64,000 nucleotides of DNA, from positions 26,075,156 through 26,139,155 of the forward strand of contig NC_079209.1 of assembly GCF_026745355.1 (NCBI RefSeq). Reading direction: 5' to 3'. The position numbers and the translations under genes were made by a program. Position 1 is the stretch's first letter. Every line of letters starts with the position of its first letter. The notes below the pieces were generated by a model. It ran no database searches, had not been told where the DNA came from, and was given only the letters and a program-made list of their open reading frames with translations. The stretch is from Beta vulgaris subsp. vulgaris. Its lineage: Eukaryota; Streptophyta; Magnoliopsida; Caryophyllales; Amaranthaceae. Below, one piece after another: positions 22,305-32,439 of the stretch.

Positions 22305-22331
<27 letters not shown>
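22305..22331. repeat. (GA)n microsatellite
   Basis: A run of about 13 GA units follows a long TA tract (22249-22304) and leads directly into the left end of copy B. Confidence 0.95.
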
Positions 22332-22335
<4 letters not shown>

Positions 22336-22405
22336 GGCTCTTGTGAGAACACCTTTTTTATGTGAGAACACTTTTTTTATGTGAGAACAAATTTGGACCT
22401 TTAGA

Positions 22406-22445
22406 TCTAATCTAATCTAATCTAATCTAATCTAATCTAATCTAA
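22406..22445. repeat. (TCTAA)8 pentanucleotide repeat
   Basis: Eight perfect TCTAA units occur where copy A has only two, showing an expansion specific to copy B. Confidence 0.97.
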
Positions 22446-22649
22446 CCATCCTAGATACACACATGAGTAATGGCATTTTCGTAATTTAGTTTAACCCTTA
22501 CCCCCTTCTTCCCCCACCCCTTTCACGCTACTTTTTTTTTCTCTCTATCTTTAATTTCTTTCTCCTCCGTATTATCGTTCATGGAGTTTTAGTTCTTCAA
22601 AGTTTTAATTCGATTATTTGCGGATTACACATTATTTTTTCTAGAAATT

Positions 22650-22930
22650 GTGTTGGTTAATATGATACAGCAGAGGGTCACTATGATATATAGCAGAGGG
22701 TTGTGTTGGTTACTATGATACAATAGAGGGTCACTATGATATATAGTAGAGGGTTGTGTTGGTTACTATGATACAATAGAGGGTCACTATGATATATAGC
22801 AGAGGGTTGTGTTGGTTACTATGATACAGCAGAGGGTTGTGTTGGTTACTATGATATATAGCAGAGGGTTGTGTTGGAACTATGATACAACAGAGGGTCA
22901 CTATGATATAGCAGAAGGTCACCATGATAT
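22650..22930. repeat. GGTTACTATGATA-type tandem array in copy B
   Basis: Units combining TACTATGATACA, GCAGAGGGTCACTATGATA and GCAGAGGGTTGTGTTGG alternate about seven times. They explain the open frames seen on both strands, which are not genes. Confidence 0.9.
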
Positions 22931-23166
22931 GGAAATAGTAAATAATATTTTTTTTTTCTTGACTAATTTCTTTAAACATGTGATGATTGGTTATTATGAT
23001 ATAATACATGGTCACTATGATATTTTCTCATAGTTTGGCAGGCTTAGTTGCTCAATGTCGTTATCCTGATTCTCTTGGTAACCTACGGATGAGATTCATT
23101 CTCACATTAAAAAGTCTTCTCACATAGGGACTTATTCTCATCGGATCCCAACCCTATATATATATA

Positions 23167-23470
23167 GAGGCAAGATCACATGAGAATGCTCCTTACATGA
23201 GAAATGAGAATGAATCTCAACCACACGATTGATTTAGAGTTACAACACTTATTCATTAGAGTTATATCCCTCTATAAAAATTTGAATTCAAAAAAAAAAT
23301 TATTTTTTTTGAATTTTTTTTTTCAAATATTTTGTTTTTGGAGTTACATCACTTTTTCATTAGAATCACTTCACTTTTTCATTAGAATCACTTCACTTAT
23401 TCATAAGAGTTATAGTGTGTAAAATTCATTCTCATTTCTCATATAAGTATGCATTCTCATATGAACTCAC

Positions 23471-23473
<3 letters not shown>
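23167..23473. mobile_element. TA-tract inverted-repeat element, copy C (short, related)
   Basis: The left arm GAGGCAAGATCACATGAGAA leads to TACATGAGAAATGAGAATGA; the right arm read in reverse is GAAGTGAGTTCATATGAGAA leading to TATATGAGAAATGAGAATGA. The arms are about 53 bp with moderate mismatch. TA tracts border both sides. It shares the ATGAGAA/TGAGAA wording of copies A and B but not their interior; the middle has a loose repeat of CATTAGAATCACTTCACTT. Length is 307 bp and there is no coding potential. Confidence 0.68.
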
Positions 23474-23517
<44 letters not shown>

Positions 23518-23544
23518 TATATTTATATATATATATATTATATA

Positions 23545-23588
<44 letters not shown>

Positions 23589-23605
23589 ATATATATTATA
23601 ATAAA
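23474..23605. repeat. Long TA-dinucleotide tract
   Basis: Over 120 bp of nearly pure TA with occasional TTA interruptions closes the cluster of three elements. It is likely unstable in length. Confidence 0.95.
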
Positions 23606-24739
23606 AAAAAATCATTAAAGATTTAAAGTTACTGGTGCTATCCTTGACTGTTCTATATATTTTCACATGTAGATGGTAATGAGCTGCTTACATATGCATT
23701 TCAGTGTACTTCTGGTCGACTTGGCCTTGCGTGTTACTCTTTTGTCCTGTGTTTCAATGTTTGTGGCGATGCTAATAACCAAACGTAGATAAATCAGCGG
23801 CTATTAATTGAACTCCATTAGAGCCTAAATGCTGGTATCTATATTGGTATATATTACTGGGCCCTTTTTTTGAGAGAAGGGTGTCCTAACTTTTCCTCGT
23901 GTACAAAAAAAAGTATCGGTGCATCCCCAAAAATGAAAAAAAATAAATGTTTATAACTGGAATTAACAAAGTTGACCCGAATTGAAATATGATTCAGATC
24001 CGAAATGATGATGTGAAACTTAACTCGAAATAAATCGAAACGAATTAAAACTTACCCAAAATGAATTCGGTCCAATATTGGCTCGATACACAAAGTGAGC
24101 GGAGCTGTTTGATCAGAACCAATCCAACTCGAACTTAATTGTCCCAAACTTGCCCGAACTAAACCAACCCGATTTGACCCGAACTACTCGACATGTGTGT
24201 TCTATACTTTGATTTTATTAGTTTTGGGTTGGTAAAACCAACAAATTGCTTAGAATTTAAATAGTAACTCCTATTTTTTTAAAGAGAAAACTTAAGATAT
24301 GTTTTTGATATATAACAAATCTAGAATTTTTTTATTAGTTTTGCTTAATTATTTTAAAAACAAATATAAGATGTAACCGTGCATGGAACCACCAAACCAA
24401 AACTAAAACCCATATTCAGCCAAACTAATTTAAACCCGATTTGAAATAATCTGAAATTTTGACCCAAGACCTCAACTGCCTTGAATGACCAAATAACAGA
24501 ATGAAAATCGAAATTCGAATAGTCTTGAACTACACTTGATCCAGATATCAATGAGACCTAAGATGGCCTTAAGGGAACATGAAGTAACTGGCCTGATTGC
24601 CAAGTCTAGTCTTATAATTGTTCTCGAAGCCTAAGAAAAATGCCAACTCTCTAGCTATCCTTTTAGTCTAGCTATCCTTTTAGTAGGTAGTGCTAGAAAA
24701 TTCTCGACGTCACTATTTTTATAAAGTCTTGCATCTTCA
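23606..24739. other. Intergenic stretch without a recognised gene
   Basis: The first 250 bp look unique. From about 23930 to 24500 the sequence is full of short repeats of the CCGAACT/CGAATTG kind, common in plant intergenic DNA, with no end structure I could fix. No gene is supported. Confidence 0.4.
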
Positions 24740-24741
24740 TA

Positions 24742-25058
24742 CTCGCTCTGTTTCCTAAAGATCTTCCCTCTTTTCGTTTAAGTGCGTTTTCAAAAGATCT
24801 TCCCTTCTTTTACTTTATTCATTATTTGGAATTTTTTTTTCCCTTTTTACTCTATCATGTCTCTATCATATGGTTCACAATTACATTATTAATTCAATTT
24901 TATTCCCTTTTTCTATCCTACTTTAACCTTTTTTATTTGTTTATTTATCTTAACCCCTTTCTCTCTCCTACTTTACCCACCCCACACCCCACACAAATCG
25001 ATTCTCATTGGTATCTGTAGTAGCGGTAACAAGGAAAATCTTTAGGAAACGGAGGGAG
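24742..25058. mobile_element. Stowaway-type MITE, family with CCTAAAGATCTTCC
   Basis: The ends are CTCGCTCTGTTTCCTAAAGA and, inverted, CTCCCTCCGTTTCCTAAAGA, with TA at 24740-24741 and 25059-25060. It is 317 bp. A second copy of the same family, reversed and shortened, lies at 52214-52469. The interior is pyrimidine-rich with a duplicated AAAGATCTTCCCT motif near the left end. It is noncoding. Confidence 0.93.
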
Positions 25059-25104
25059 TATATGGTAATGCTTATCCACCCCTAAATATTTCACTTAATT
25101 ACTA

Positions 25105-25486
25105 CCTCTGCATTTTTTTATTTGCATCATTTGTTTTTTCACGTGTGTCGAGACACTTCTTTGAATGTTAATATATCTTATTGAGTGTTAGTAAAAATTA
25201 TAAAAATTTGATATTTGGAATCCTCGTATTGAGAAGAATTTAACAAGACTCGCAAGTGTCATATCCTTGCGGTGGATCGCCGAGAGCAATTCGTGACTCG
25301 CATTATTGTCCGCGATTTGGGGTTGTTGGCGATTTTTTGAAACCTTGTTTCTTCTTATAACAAGAATTTAACAAGACCCCATTTGACTTTGTTTTTTTTC
25401 TTATATAATTATGCGAGATAGTTTAACAAAGTTAGTTGATAAATAGTGCTACAAAAGCAAAAGTTGCAACTAAAAAAATACGGAGG
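25105..25486. mobile_element. Stowaway-type MITE split by a small insertion
   Basis: The ends CCTCTGCATTTTTTTATTTG and, inverted, CCTCCGTATTTTTTTAGTTG are flanked by TA at 25103-25104 and 25487-25488. Without the 112-bp insert and one copy of the duplication at 25250-25377 the MITE would be about 254 bp. The interior is AT-rich and has no coding potential. Confidence 0.88.
25250..25361. mobile_element. 112-bp insertion with 16-bp target duplication
   Basis: The same 16 bases, AAGAATTTAACAAGAC, stand at 25234-25249 and 25362-25377. Between them lies a segment starting TCGCAAGTGTCATATCC that matches, over about 110 bp, the segment at 25774-25883. A long target duplication with a fragment of a longer source fits a target-primed retroposition event (SINE- or LINE-mediated, 5'-truncated). 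No poly(A) tail is evident; the right edge is T-rich (TTCTTCTTATA). Confidence 0.8.
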
Positions 25487-25639
25487 TATTAGAGTTTTTC
25501 AATTATCTATTACTACTTTGGAAAATATTATTAATTAATTACGGATTTCTATGAAGAAACAAATGGTCATTACCAACAATTCACTAAATTGAGCTTCTTG
25601 GATTACATCTCAATTAAAACGCAAAGCCTTATCCTTGAT

Positions 25640-25883
25640 GTACCTCGCGCTTTTGCTCAGTGTCAAGTGCATTATCAATGCGTCCCACACATTTCGTGGC
25701 ATCTCGCACATCCTCGTGCGCCTAGCGCACCGTTGGTAGTTCAGCTTGGCATTTGCCAAGAGTGTACAACGACTCGCAAGTGTCATATCCTCACGGTGGA
25801 TCGCTGAGAGCAATTCATGACTCGCATTATTGTCTGCAATTTGGGGTTGCCGGCGATTTTCGGAAACCTTATTTCTTCTTATA
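25640..25883. repeat. Longer relative of the 112-bp insert
   Basis: Positions 25774-25883 match the insert at 25250 with about ten differences. The sequence to the left (25640-25773) is GC-richer, contains GTGCGCCTAGCGCA at about 25717-25730 and is probably the 5' part of the same unit, absent from the truncated insert. A minus-strand open frame of 123 codons spans it but is unsupported by any motif. Confidence 0.6.
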
Positions 25884-26148
25884 TCGAGATTCATCTCAAA
25901 GTTTTTTTTCCTAACTCTCATATATATACCTTCTTGATCGATTTTTCTTTCTTTTTTATAAATTATATAGCCCAAAAACACAAGTCTCCCCTATTCATCT
26001 GACATATGAACAATTCTTGAGACATACAAATCTTAGATCCGGGTGCACAGAGTTATAGATAGTTGTGTGAACCTTGGGGGAGGAGCGTCATCTTGAATTC
26101 GAACTGAAGGTGGCGATATTCGTTTCTAAGACAATGGCTCTCACACCA

Positions 26149-26455
26149 TGAATTTAACGTGCTTCACCAACAATGTGTTGGCTACGTCCACGGGCAGGAG
26201 ATAGAGTATTTTTATTGATTTTGAGGAAAATATAATTACATATTAGTTTCACACTAATGACGGTTTAAAAATCTAGGTTACAATATAATAATAACCCCAA
26301 AAGAAAATAGCGTCTCGGCGTCAAATCCCCATTCGCCCCGCCCAAACTGCCCGATCGGGAGCGCAAGCGTAATCAACACGTCTTCACAAAACACTTTTGC
26401 CTGGTCACTGCCCGATCACCGACAGGCGGGCCAGCACTCAGCTCGCATATGTCTT
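26149..26455 (-). repeat. Ty1/copia LTR fragment with PBS remnant
   Basis: Read on the minus strand, the segment has an AATAAA signal, then GCCCGTGGACGTAGCCAA and GTGAAGCACGTTAAATTC, the same layout as the U5 of the copia LTR at 54507 (GCCGTGGATGTAGCCAA, GTGAACCACGTAA). It ends TTCA and is followed by TGGTGTGAGAGCC (26136-26148), like the tRNA-Met PBS TGGTATCAGAGC with two changes. It also has a GC-rich CCCGATCGGG block as in that LTR. It is probably the end of a related element whose body is lost; about 100 bp of internal sequence remain at 26040-26135. Confidence 0.65.
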
Positions 26456-26794
26456 TCGTCTTTTAGCCTAGATTCAAGGCATTATTTTATTGTGGTATTC
26501 GATTTTTTACTATCTTAAATAACAGTCTGAATTCCACAAAAGTTTCTCATTGGACTATTAGTTTTAAATTTTTTGAAGACCTCACCCTATTAATATTTGA
26601 ATAAGGACAAATTTATTCAACAAACCATTTCAAAATAAATTTCAAGAAATATCATTTAAAATCATGATGGTCTCATATGGATAATGCTTTTTTGAAAAAA
26701 TTTCTTTCATACCATGAGATAGGGTTCGGGATTTAGGTTAAGAGGTGCGAAAATCTGGAACTCATCTTTAGAATTAAACAAGTCTATTAGAAAT
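26456..26794. other. Unassigned AT-rich stretch
   Basis: No frame or repeat unit could be recognised between the copia LTR fragment and the AATCAC/GTGATT array. Confidence 0.4.
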
Positions 26795-27115
26795 GAGGTA
26801 ATCACTCCATTAGTGATTGAAATGAGATTCAAATAATCACCCTCATTAATGATTAGATAGGAACGGTTAAAGGAATCACACTAATGAGTGATTGAATAAG
26901 ATTTAAGATAATCACTCTAATTAGTGATCAAATATGAAGAAAGGTTAAGGTAATCACTCTTAATGAAAGTTAACATAATCACGTCAATTAGTGATTAATC
27001 AAGGTTTAAAAATAATCACCCTAAATAGTGATTAAATATGAAGAAAGTAATCACCTTAATTGGTGATTGAATAGGAGTTGAAATAATCACCTTAATTAGT
27101 GATTAAACTTAGGAT
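26795..27115. repeat. Array of AATCAC…GTGATT inverted units
   Basis: About eight units of the form AATCACY(N)4-10AGTGATT recur at irregular spacings of about 30-50 bp, separated by variable text such as GAATAGGAGTTG or AAATATGAAGAAAGG. Each unit is an imperfect palindrome able to form a short hairpin with a TTAAT-type loop. No gene is present. It is not a CRISPR: the spacing and repeats are irregular and the context is eukaryotic. Confidence 0.85.
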
Positions 27116-27263
27116 CTTTTAAGAGAGGTCTTAAAAGAATAAGATTTTATTCCTAATTGAAGGATTTTGGATAGATAAGAAATAATCTTAATTGAAGATA
27201 ATTAAGTCATTTTTAGCAATATGATCAATTTGAGATGGAATTTAGAGATCGTGTTTTGCACAT

Positions 27264-27960
27264 TTAGTCCTCTAAGCACATCAGTCCAAATTGTAGCGGC
27301 ATAATTATACTCAAAGAAAAGATGCTGCACTGATTATGGAGCAGTAGAACACAAGCATCAAATGACATTGTACTAAATACCCCAAGAGTGTAACCTGTCC
27401 ACAGTTGCCAACCTATTGTAAAGGGCCAGTCAAAGAATAAACCTGCTTCCAAGTGAGGCGTGATTGGTACAAATCAACCTTTTCCAATCTTTCTTCTCAA
27501 ATGCACCCAAGAGCTGCTTATGAACTCTTTTAATGATAAACTTCTGATCAGGACAAACAGTCTTCCAACCTCCCAAATCAGTCACCATTTCCCTGCTCTG
27601 AATGATCTTCCTTACAAGCCAGGTTCAATTAGGAGTGATATTCACAGTAGCCACGACAGTTCGCTTAATATATTAGGCATGGACCCACTTTACTTAAAGC
27701 TTATCTCTCTTGAACTCAATAGCTCAAAGAAGTTTTATCAAAGCTGCATATGAATCAGATTCCAACCACACCACTCTCTGGAAGCTGAAGGATATTCCAA
27801 GCTACATGAGCTTTCCTCCGTTCCTCAGGAGTGCTTAACCGCAAGAACCTCCTACATATAGTCTCCACTGATTTAATCAACTTCTTGGAAAGTGGAAAGA
27901 TGTGTGCCCAGTAGTTTTGCATACTACTAAGGACAATTCTAACAAGCTGCAACTTGCTAG
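27264..27960 (-). pseudogene. LINE ORF2 C-terminal zinc-binding region
   Basis: Fragments ending near 27755-27952 (KKLIKSVETICRRFLR) and 27264-27452 follow the layout of the region after plant LINE RTs, where an RVT-type zinc-binding domain lies. Only parts of the Cys/His pattern survive (ACVLLLHNQCSIF). The reading is fragmented into at least three frames and ends without a clear stop or tail. Confidence 0.65.
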
Positions 27961-28249
27961 CATAAGATAATTAAAGGACCATCCAAGATTGTGCTCTACT
28001 TGTGATATTTTCTACCAAAAGCTTCATTTGAGCATAAGTAAGCTTCTTATAGGTAAGAGGTACTCCTAAGTATTTAAATGACAGCTCACCAATATGCATA
28101 TGCACATGATTAGCTAACTCAGTAGCAATATCATTTTGCATCCCACTGAAACAAATATGGCTCTTGTTAACACTAGCAGCTAGCTCTGAAGCCGTGGAAT
28201 TTTTTTTGAAATGCAGCAAACATTAAACCAATGGAGCTAGCATCTTCCC

Positions 28250-29130
28250 TACTGAAAAAGAAGTAAGTCATAAGCAAACATCAAGTGGATTAATCTCATC
28301 TTCTCACATTTAGGATGGTAGTTAAAGTTTGGATCAAGGTGAAGCTCATTAAGACATCTGATCTACTTAGATATTCCATGCTCAGGGCGAACATAAAAGG
28401 GGAGAGAGGATCTCCTTGTGTGAGACCTTTCTTAGCAAGGAAAGGTTCGGTAGGAATTACATTTATCAAAATGGAATATGAAACACTCCTCACACAAACC
28501 ATAATCCAACCCACAAAACGAGAAGGGAAACCAAGCTCCTTCAAAAGTGTCTCCAGAAAAAATCATTCAACAGACTCATAGGCCTTTTTAATTCCCACTT
28601 TCATCAAGCATCCAGGGGTCGTTCTAGTTCTAGTATACCCTCTGATTAATTCATTAGCAAGTAAGATGTTGTCTGCTATATGTCTATCTGGAATAAAACT
28701 AGATTAAGCCGCACTCACCACTTCTTTGAAATGATTTTATAAATAACAGAACAACAAGCAATATGTGTGAAACCCTTGACCTAATTAGCATTAGGCACCT
28801 TTGGAACAAGAGTAGCATCAGTATTGTTCATCGGACTATGCATCAAGAAGTTATTAAAGAACTCCATCACTCCTCCAACAACATCCTCCTTAATAACCTC
28901 CCAAGTCTTTTTCAAGAAAAGAGTATTAAACCCATCCAAGCCATGGGCTTTATAATTATGAATACCATCAAGAGAATTCTTAATCTCACTTTCACTAATA
29001 TCCTGAACTAACTGGACACTAAAACTAGTGCTAAGAACAGGATCAACTCTCATAGTAGTTAAATCAATCCCATGAAGAGACCTCACCACAAGAGCCTAAT
29101 AAATTCTTGTAGAAACGAATGATCTCAATT
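28250..29130 (-). pseudogene. LINE reverse transcriptase
   Basis: From right to left the domain shows the HGLDGFNTLFLKKTW block, LVPKVPNA, then GWIMVCVRSVSYSILIN and the strongly conserved LTQGDPLSPFMFALSMEYLS. The catalytic box follows near 28255-28290 as FAYDLLLF, where active LINEs have FADD: the first catalytic Asp is replaced by Tyr. Several stops and frame changes separate the blocks. In the family it copies LINE RNA at a nicked target. Confidence 0.9.
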
Positions 29131-29499
29131 GTTATATTATGTTGAGTAGTAAGTGAATTACCATTCCCATCAAGCATAACAGTTCTATTGTTTGCATATC
29201 TAGCCTTTTGTTGTGAAATGCTTTCTTCCACCTTAGACCAATATTTGAGTTCACCTAAAATCTCTTTCTCGTCTTGATGAGCAGCATCATTAGTAATTTA
29301 ACTCCCTTCTGACTGAATATATCAAGCTTCTTTCTAAATTATTCTACCTTCACATAAGCTTTATCAAACTTATTATGATGCATATGCTCGAGAGCTTTCT
29401 TCACTGCTTGCAGCTTTATCCAAATATTCTTAAGCTTGTAATCATCCTAAAATGACCCTAAGCTCTAGTAACCACTCCAATAAAGTCTGCATGATCAGC

Positions 29500-30180
29500 T
29501 AAAGCATTAATGAATCTGAAAGGTCTACCTCCCTCCTGGGTCTCAACTTGCATATCAAAAATCAAAGGAGAGTGATTTGAAACTCTAGGAGATTAATACT
29601 GCACAACAACATCATTATACTTCATTAACCAAGAGTGATTGACAAAAGCTTTGTCAATGCTACTCATAACTTTGTCAGCACCAACACTACTGTTGGACCA
29701 GGAGTAAAAGTTGCCTGAGATTTTAGCTTCCACCAAGCTAGTAGTAAGTAGCAAATTTTCAAAATCCTCTATCTCTACATCATTAACCATATTACCATTA
29801 AATCTATTAACAACCTGCCACACAACATTAAAATCACCTATGACAATCATATGCTCTATAGACATCACCTTACTCCTTAAATCATTCTAAAGTCTCAACC
29901 TATCTGAAATTGTGTATAAACTATACACTGCTGCAAGCTGCAAGGCAAAAGACCCACAAACAATCTTACAGAAAATGAATTGTTCATGAACTGACTCCAC
30001 CCCCAACTGGACATTATCAGGTCTCCACCCTATCCAGATCCTACCTCTAGGAGAATGGTTGTAATTACTAACCCAAGTCTAGCCCTTTTGAATTTTCCCC
30101 TGAACCTTACTGGAGTTATGAGCTCTTACTCTAGTTTCAAGTAAAACACATACATCAATCTTGTAAGAGTTTAGAAATCA
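29500..30180 (-). pseudogene. LINE endonuclease domain
   Basis: The fold of the exonuclease/endonuclease/phosphatase family is traced by LLETRVRAHNS (catalytic Glu), the AVYSLYT strand, IVIGDFNVVW (29593-29868 stretch, catalytic Asp/Asn), FYSWSNSS, SIDKAFVN and SNHSPLIF (catalytic His, the preceding Asp changed to Asn). The frame is broken by stops near 29595 and 29890. This domain nicks target DNA to prime reverse transcription. Confidence 0.88.
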
Positions 30181-30599
30181 CCTGATCTCTTTTATTCATC
30201 CCTCTAACATTCTAAATTGAGCAAATCATGATAGATTAGGGTTAGGTCCCTTAGCACCCCCAACTCCCACTGAGATTCCCACTCCTGATTGTAGTTCATA
30301 TTGCAATAAAGTTCTAGCAGATTGGTAAGCATCTTGCTACCTTTATCCTTTGATTTCGTTGTAACTAATTTCCAATTAAGCCCCCTCTTCTTTTGAGATC
30401 TACCTCTGAGTAGAGGATATTGGCGTGACCACAAGGGTCACATTAGAAGGCATAGTAGAGTGAGTGACCTCAGTTGAAGGCCACATCAACTCTTCTGCCC
30501 TAATACCTACCTCTGAAGCAGACACAATATTAGTTATAGGGATACTTGGCTCAGAAACAGTACAATTGGCATTTACTGATTGATCATATTGCCTTTTAG

Positions 30600-31563
30600 T
30601 TTGCAACCCGTTTCGTAGTTATTTTAGCTCTCTTAGCAACAATAGGCTCATAATACAAATGACCAATCTTTTGACACTTTTTGCAAAAAGGAGGTATTCA
30701 GTCATAAACTACCTTCTGTTTAAAACAAGCTCTATTTGGGTTCTCAAAAGTAATCTCATCCGGAACATTGCCTGTTACATCCATTTCCACAAGAATTCTT
30801 GCAAAAGACATTTTCAATTGTTTAATAGTACATTCATCTGCATAGATGGGAACACCCAAAATACTACCCAACCTACTTAAAGAGTCTCGACTCCAACAAT
30901 TAAGTGGGAGGTTAGACAGCTTTACCAAAATTGAGATAACTTTAGAATCTCCTAATGAAAGCTGAAATCTAAAGTCCATTGTTTCACAATCATTGCTTTC
31001 CCTAAAAAGAGGTGAGGCTCTGAATACAAAATATCATCCCTATCTTCTCTAGACTCCATTTTAATTATAATGTATACTTCATCATGCTTAAAGATTTTCA
31101 GTTCAATCTTTGGAGCTCATTGAGACTTGCAATAGTTTGTTATAGTCATAAGATTAGGGTTTTGCCCAGTGACATAAACAATCAAAGCATTCGTCCAATT
31201 TTCAATCTTTCTATCAACATATTTTTTTTAATCAAGTTTAGCTATAGATTCACCATTTACAACCTCGGAGCCACAAAATTTAAGCTCATACCTTTTGTCA
31301 GATATCTTGCTCTGAGTGAATGACTTCCAGTTATTGCAATTCTTTTCAGTAAAATCAACTCCATCATCTTCACCCTCCACCACTCGAACTAGTGCCACCA
31401 TCAGCGGAGGCACAAGTGGTTCTTTCGCAGAAGTTATTGTTCCATTGCTTTTAGTGAACTCTGCACCAACAACGTTCCTCTGGGAGCTTGTAATCACCTG
31501 ACGCAAGCTTCCTGATTCCTGTGCCACCGTAGTAGCACCATAATTTTTCTTTTTTAGGCCCAT
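30600..31563 (-). pseudogene. LINE ORF1 (DUF4283-type with CCHC remnant)
   Basis: The ATG at 31563 opens MGLKKKNYGATTV and a Ser/Val-rich N-terminus. The stretch 30979-30698 contains LSLGDSKVISILVKLSNLPL and the SLSRLGSILGVPIYAD block, typical of the DUF4283 domain of plant LINE ORF1. A zinc knuckle follows as FCKKCQKIGHLYYE, where the last Cys is replaced. ORF1 proteins bind the LINE RNA. There are stops near 31230 and a frame change near 30990. Confidence 0.8.
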
Positions 31564-32180
31564 TTTGCCAACGGGCTCACAATAGCAAGTTCACCTTATT
31601 GTGCGCCTAAAGAGCGTTTAGGGGGGAGAAAGTACTTGTTTAATGACTTGTCTTTCTGTTTATGAAGTGTTGATTGTATTGGTTTTAAATTCACTTAATT
31701 ACTAACTAAATTCCTTTTTGTGTTTTCTTTGATGAACTTCTTACTACTAATCACTTTCCTAACTTTTACTTTCTTTTTCTTGAATGAGGTTTTTTTAGAG
31801 GAAGAAAGTAGAGAAGATGAGAGTAGTATTGAGAGAAGTTGTGAAATTAAGTTGTTTAAAACTCAAGTTCTGCGTTGTTTTGTTACTATGGTTAATGAAA
31901 ACAAAGGAGGGTATTTATAAGGAAAAGTGGTAATGAACTAGTGTTTGAAGAAGGTAAAAAATCCATATTATCTTAGTGACATCACTAATAACATCACCTT
32001 AATGACATCACTAAATCTCCTTAAATCTTCCTACATCATCAAATTTATGGGCAATGCCAATATTCTTATTCACTTTAGATTTAGTTTTCTTCTTTACACT
32101 AATGAGGCAAAATCCAAATTTCAGCACATCCTAAAACGTAGAAATGCATCGAAAATCATTAAAGAAGAGGTAACTGGGCT
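31564..32180. other. Unassigned stretch upstream of the LINE
   Basis: Probably includes the LINE 5' UTR in its first bases. The remainder is AT-rich with no recognised frame; the ORF at 31720-31920 shows no family motif. Confidence 0.4.
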
Positions 32181-32300
32181 ACTGCGCCAAATGCAGAAGC
32201 CTGCGCTAGGCGCACGGGTTTCTTCGGGCGCAGGACACTCTTGTGCGTCGGGCGCATGATCATGCGTCTGACGCATGCCCATGTGCCTGGCGCACAACTC
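32181..32300. repeat. GC-rich cluster of GCGC-type short repeats
   Basis: Units such as TGCGCTAGGCGCACG (32202-32216), GTGCGTCGGGCGCATG, ATGCGTCTGACGCATG and GTGCCTGGCGCAC are imperfect palindromes in tandem. The first is found inverted at 25715-25729 in the unit related to the 112-bp insert. It stands out sharply from the AT-rich surroundings. Confidence 0.75.
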
Positions 32301-32439
32301 AAATCTTTCAGAAAAAATTCGGATTCTTGGCTCTTACATTTTGGATTTGATTCTTATTCCTTAACTAATTGATAAATGATGTGATTAGTGGGTAAAGAAT
32401 ATATTCTTATTCTTTATCTAATGAATAATGACTTGACCA

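Larger units (their letters stand above)
22332..23154. mobile_element. TA-tract inverted-repeat element, copy B
   Basis: Its left end GGAGGGCTCTTGTGAGAAC is identical to copy A over the first 24 bases and continues to TTATGTGAGAACAAATTTGG. The right end (…CTTATTCTCATCGGATCCCA, ACCC) is the inverted partner. It is 823 bp against 1759 bp in copy A. The region 22920-23090 (GAAATAGTAAATAAT to CTTGGTAA) matches 21090-21260 of copy A, so it is a sister with internal rearrangement. A pentanucleotide run and an array of GGGTTGTGTTGGTTAC units are private to this copy. It is noncoding. Confidence 0.75.
27255..31563 (-). mobile_element. Decayed L1-type LINE, nearly full length
   Basis: The minus strand reads ORF1 (31563 to about 30600), apurinic-type endonuclease (about 30180-29500), reverse transcriptase (about 29130-28250) and the C-terminal zinc-binding region (about 27960-27264), the plant L1 order. 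Stops and frameshifts occur every 100-300 bases, and the catalytic FADD box reads FAYD, so it cannot move. The left (3') end and poly(A) tail could not be fixed, and no target duplication was found. Confidence 0.88.

Noticed and set aside
22155..23618. ORFs in the TA/GA tracts and GGTTACTATGATA array
   Set aside because: Products are runs of Tyr/Ile or Arg/Glu, or repeats of the array unit; simple-sequence artefacts.
26795..27115. Possible CRISPR-like array
   Set aside because: Units are short imperfect palindromes at uneven spacing in plant DNA; no Cas genes or fixed-length spacers.
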